Assembly: GCA_041178325.1 (NCBI GenBank)
Contig: JBEGVN010000007.1
Coordinates: 1-15,056 of the forward strand
Source of the DNA: UBA6136 sp041178325
GTDB lineage: Bacteria > Pseudomonadota > Gammaproteobacteria > Methylococcales > Methylococcaceae
Direction: 5' to 3'
Length of the DNA: 15,056 nucleotides
The translations under genes and the position numbers were made by a program. Shown in pieces: positions 13,437-15,056 of this stretch (positions are counted from its first letter, which is position 1; every line of letters begins with the position of its first letter). The notes beneath the pieces are model-generated. The model did no database searches. It was not told the origin of the DNA and was given only the letters and a program-made list of their open reading frames with translations.

Positions 13437-14990
13437 TCAGTCTGAAGGGGGAGGGGTCTTTGTGGCTTGTCGGTAAGCCGCTTTCACTTTGAGCTCGGTC
13501 AGGAGCTCTCCAATTACGGGCGATGCAAGCTCTGGATTTCCGTCTGAATCTGCTGATTCATTGGGGTCCTGCTTGTTGAATTGGTTCTTCCGAACGAGGT
13601 CGGGAGCGATGAATTCAAGTTCGGATGTGTCTCTGATGCCTGCATGGTTGCCGATATCCGCGGGGCTTAAGCCCTGGTTTTCGAGATGGCGAAGTTGTGG
13701 CTCTAAATGGTAATAATCACTCAGTGCGATGACTTCGATGGACTCACTTTTCCATTGTTGATTGAGTCGCTGAGCGACCCGCTCTTGAGCTCTCTGGTTA
13801 CCGCCACTATCACCCATAAGAAAAATTCGTCGAAACCCGTGGGCTTTCAAGCTTCTTGCCGTATCCTCAAGAACAGCCTCAAAGGTGCTTTCTTGCAGTG
13901 AAAGTGTTCCTGAGTAACGCATATGTCCTTGTGGGGGCGCAATTTGGCCTTCGGGTACATAGGCCATTACGGGAGCGATCAGCGTGGAGCCCAGAAGTAG
14001 TGCTAATTTTTCCGCATTGTGCGCCACGATCACATTGTGTTTTCCAAGCGCGAGGTGTGGGCCGTTTTGTTCTGTCCCACCGGTTGGAATGATGACCTGA
14101 TTGATTCCATTTCGAACGGCATCAGCGACCTCTGGGGCAGTCATGTGTTCAAGCCAAATCGATTCTCCAGTGCTTTTCATCGAGACGTCGTGGACGGGCT
14201 CTCTGGAAAAGATGAGGCCGCAACTGAAAAGGATCAGAATGGTCAAGACAATTCCGGCAGGACTTGACGCTTTTAGGGTCTCTTTGAATGGCGACCAGAG
14301 AAGCAAGAGAAAGCTTCCCCTGTCAGGGCTTTCATTGAGCCCATAATGGAGCGGCTCACGGGATTTGGGGATGAAGAGAGTCCCGAAAAGAAGGTCCCAG
14401 ACGGCAAACATGTAACCAAAGTTCTTGTCCCGATGGCGACTGTCCAGGCTGTGATGGATCTGGTGTTGTGCCGGACTGATGAAAAGCTGGCTCCAACGAG
14501 GGCCATAGTCGACCCAAACATTACTATGACGAAGGTGGTAGCCAAGCCAATAGAACAGCAGAAAGGGAATCGTGCTTCCCTCAACGTGAAGGATTTTGGC
14601 CGGCTGCCCGGTCAGAAGATCGATCAGCGTAAGCGTCATGCCGGTCATAAGGCCTATACATAGTGTATTTCCCAGGTAGTCGATGGGGTGCTGCCGATAG
14701 GCCGTAAATGGCGTCAATGATTCGGCAGAATGGTGGACTGCATGGAAACGCCACAGTGCAGGGACTCGATGCTGCAGCCAATGCGCCAGAAACAATGCGA
14801 AATCGGTGGCCAAAGTCAGCGCAACCGTTCCAATGAGGGCAAGCTTTACGTCACTCAATGCGATCCTGTGTTCACCCCATCCTGCCAGTCGCAGTGAAGA
14901 GGCCGAGATTTCCACGGCGCTGGCTAAGGTCGTTGCAAGACCGGCCAGAAGCGTGGCCTGAAGAACCAGCGATAGCCAAGTAAATGCCAT
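13437..14990 (-). CDS. Fusion: sterol desaturase/fatty acid hydroxylase domain plus creatininase-family domain
   Basis: The product is 517 residues from ATG 14990; GTG 14996 would add two. Residues 1-215 form a membrane di-iron hydroxylase/desaturase with hydrophobic helices (about 3-28, 48-70, 106-128, 140-152) and the histidine clusters HWLQH (70-74), HAVHH (83-87), His101, His152/His155 and HQIHH (176-180), as in the fatty-acid-hydroxylase superfamily. A further helix (246-262) leads into a creatininase-like domain (about 276-470) with IPTGGTEQNGPH (301-312), GDSGGNQ (393-399) and GNHAGIRDTSE (447-457). The tail is polar and Asp/Pro-rich. The frame is open throughout with good codon continuity and no sign of a frameshift, so the two parts appear truly fused. 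The substrate is unknown. Creatininase relatives cut cyclic or linear amides, while the first half would hydroxylate or desaturate a lipid. Confidence 0.85.
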   Translation of the reverse strand: MAFTWLSLVLQATLLAGLATTLASAVEISASSLRLAGWGEHRIALSDVKLALIGTVALTLATDFALFLAHWLQHRVPALWRFHAVHHSAESLTPFTAYRQHPIDYLGNTLCIGLMTGMTLTLIDLLTGQPAKILHVEGSTIPFLLFYWLGYHLRHSNVWVDYGPRWSQLFISPAQHQIHHSLDSRHRDKNFGYMFAVWDLLFGTLFIPKSREPLHYGLNESPDRGSFLLLLWSPFKETLKASSPAGIVLTILILFSCGLIFSREPVHDVSMKSTGESIWLEHMTAPEVADAVRNGINQVIIPTGGTEQNGPHLALGKHNVIVAHNAEKLALLLGSTLIAPVMAYVPEGQIAPPQGHMRYSGTLSLQESTFEAVLEDTARSLKAHGFRRIFLMGDSGGNQRAQERVAQRLNQQWKSESIEVIALSDYYHLEPQLRHLENQGLSPADIGNHAGIRDTSELEFIAPDLVRKNQFNKQDPNESADSDGNPELASPVIGELLTELKVKAAYRQATKTPPPSD

Positions 14991-15056
14991 ATCCACACCG
15001 ATTTTGGATGGTGACCACGCTGACTTTGGAAAAATAAGCTCTAAGCTTTTGATAAA

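Noticed and set aside
15036..15048. AAGCT-CTA-AGCTT with A/T flanks at the right edge as a terminator
   Set aside because: The stem is only 5 bp with a 3-nt loop, and the neighbouring gene is outside the window.
1..15056. CRISPR arrays, insertion sequences, tRNA or rRNA genes
   Set aside because: No regularly spaced direct repeats, no transposase-like frame with terminal repeats, and no cloverleaf or rRNA-like stretch were seen on either strand.

Overview
The window looks like chromosomal DNA of a Pseudomonadota bacterium, most likely a betaproteobacterium or a close relative such as an acidithiobacillus-type lineage. The reasons are the rpe-gph-trpE gene order, the betaproteobacterial style of the TrpE N-terminus, and the frequent GTG and TTG starts. 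No ribosomal or tRNA gene is present to settle the placement, and base composition was judged only by eye as moderately G+C-rich.

Region 1 (1-5494, + strand) is the end of a surface or exopolysaccharide operon. It holds the tail of a short-chain dehydrogenase, a family 4 glycosyltransferase, an O-antigen ligase/polymerase-type membrane protein, a family 2 glycosyltransferase, a large GNAT acyltransferase-like protein and a stand-alone beta-propeller protein resembling the N-terminal domain of GINT1 (glucosamine inositolphosphorylceramide transferase). The last five genes overlap or nearly touch (4-, 11- and 11-nt overlaps), so they are probably translationally coupled. Together they would transfer sugars to a lipid carrier, modify them, and polymerise or ligate the product on the periplasmic side.

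Region 2 (5495-8537, + strand) is a housekeeping cluster: rpe (ribulose-phosphate 3-epimerase), gph (phosphoglycolate phosphatase, overlapping rpe by 25 nt) and trpE (anthranilate synthase component I). A weak promoter candidate precedes rpe. No trpG follows.

Region 3 (8538-9644, + strand) is a single gene for a secreted GlcG/HbpS-family protein with four cysteines after a Sec signal peptide. Inverted repeats bracket it on both sides. The last is a strong intrinsic terminator, where the gene meets the minus-strand block.

Region 4 (9645-15056, - strand) is read right to left. It begins with a 517-residue membrane protein that fuses a fatty-acid-hydroxylase/sterol-desaturase domain to a creatininase-family domain. 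Only 13 nt later comes a HerA-type hexameric ATPase, then two paralogous LysR-type regulators in tandem whose DNA-binding helices are identical. A perfect T-N11-A palindrome lies upstream of the second regulator at the spacing expected of a LysR autoregulatory site. The fusion protein with its coupled HerA-like ATPase is the least familiar part of the window and the best candidate for an undescribed system. What it does cannot be read from the sequence.
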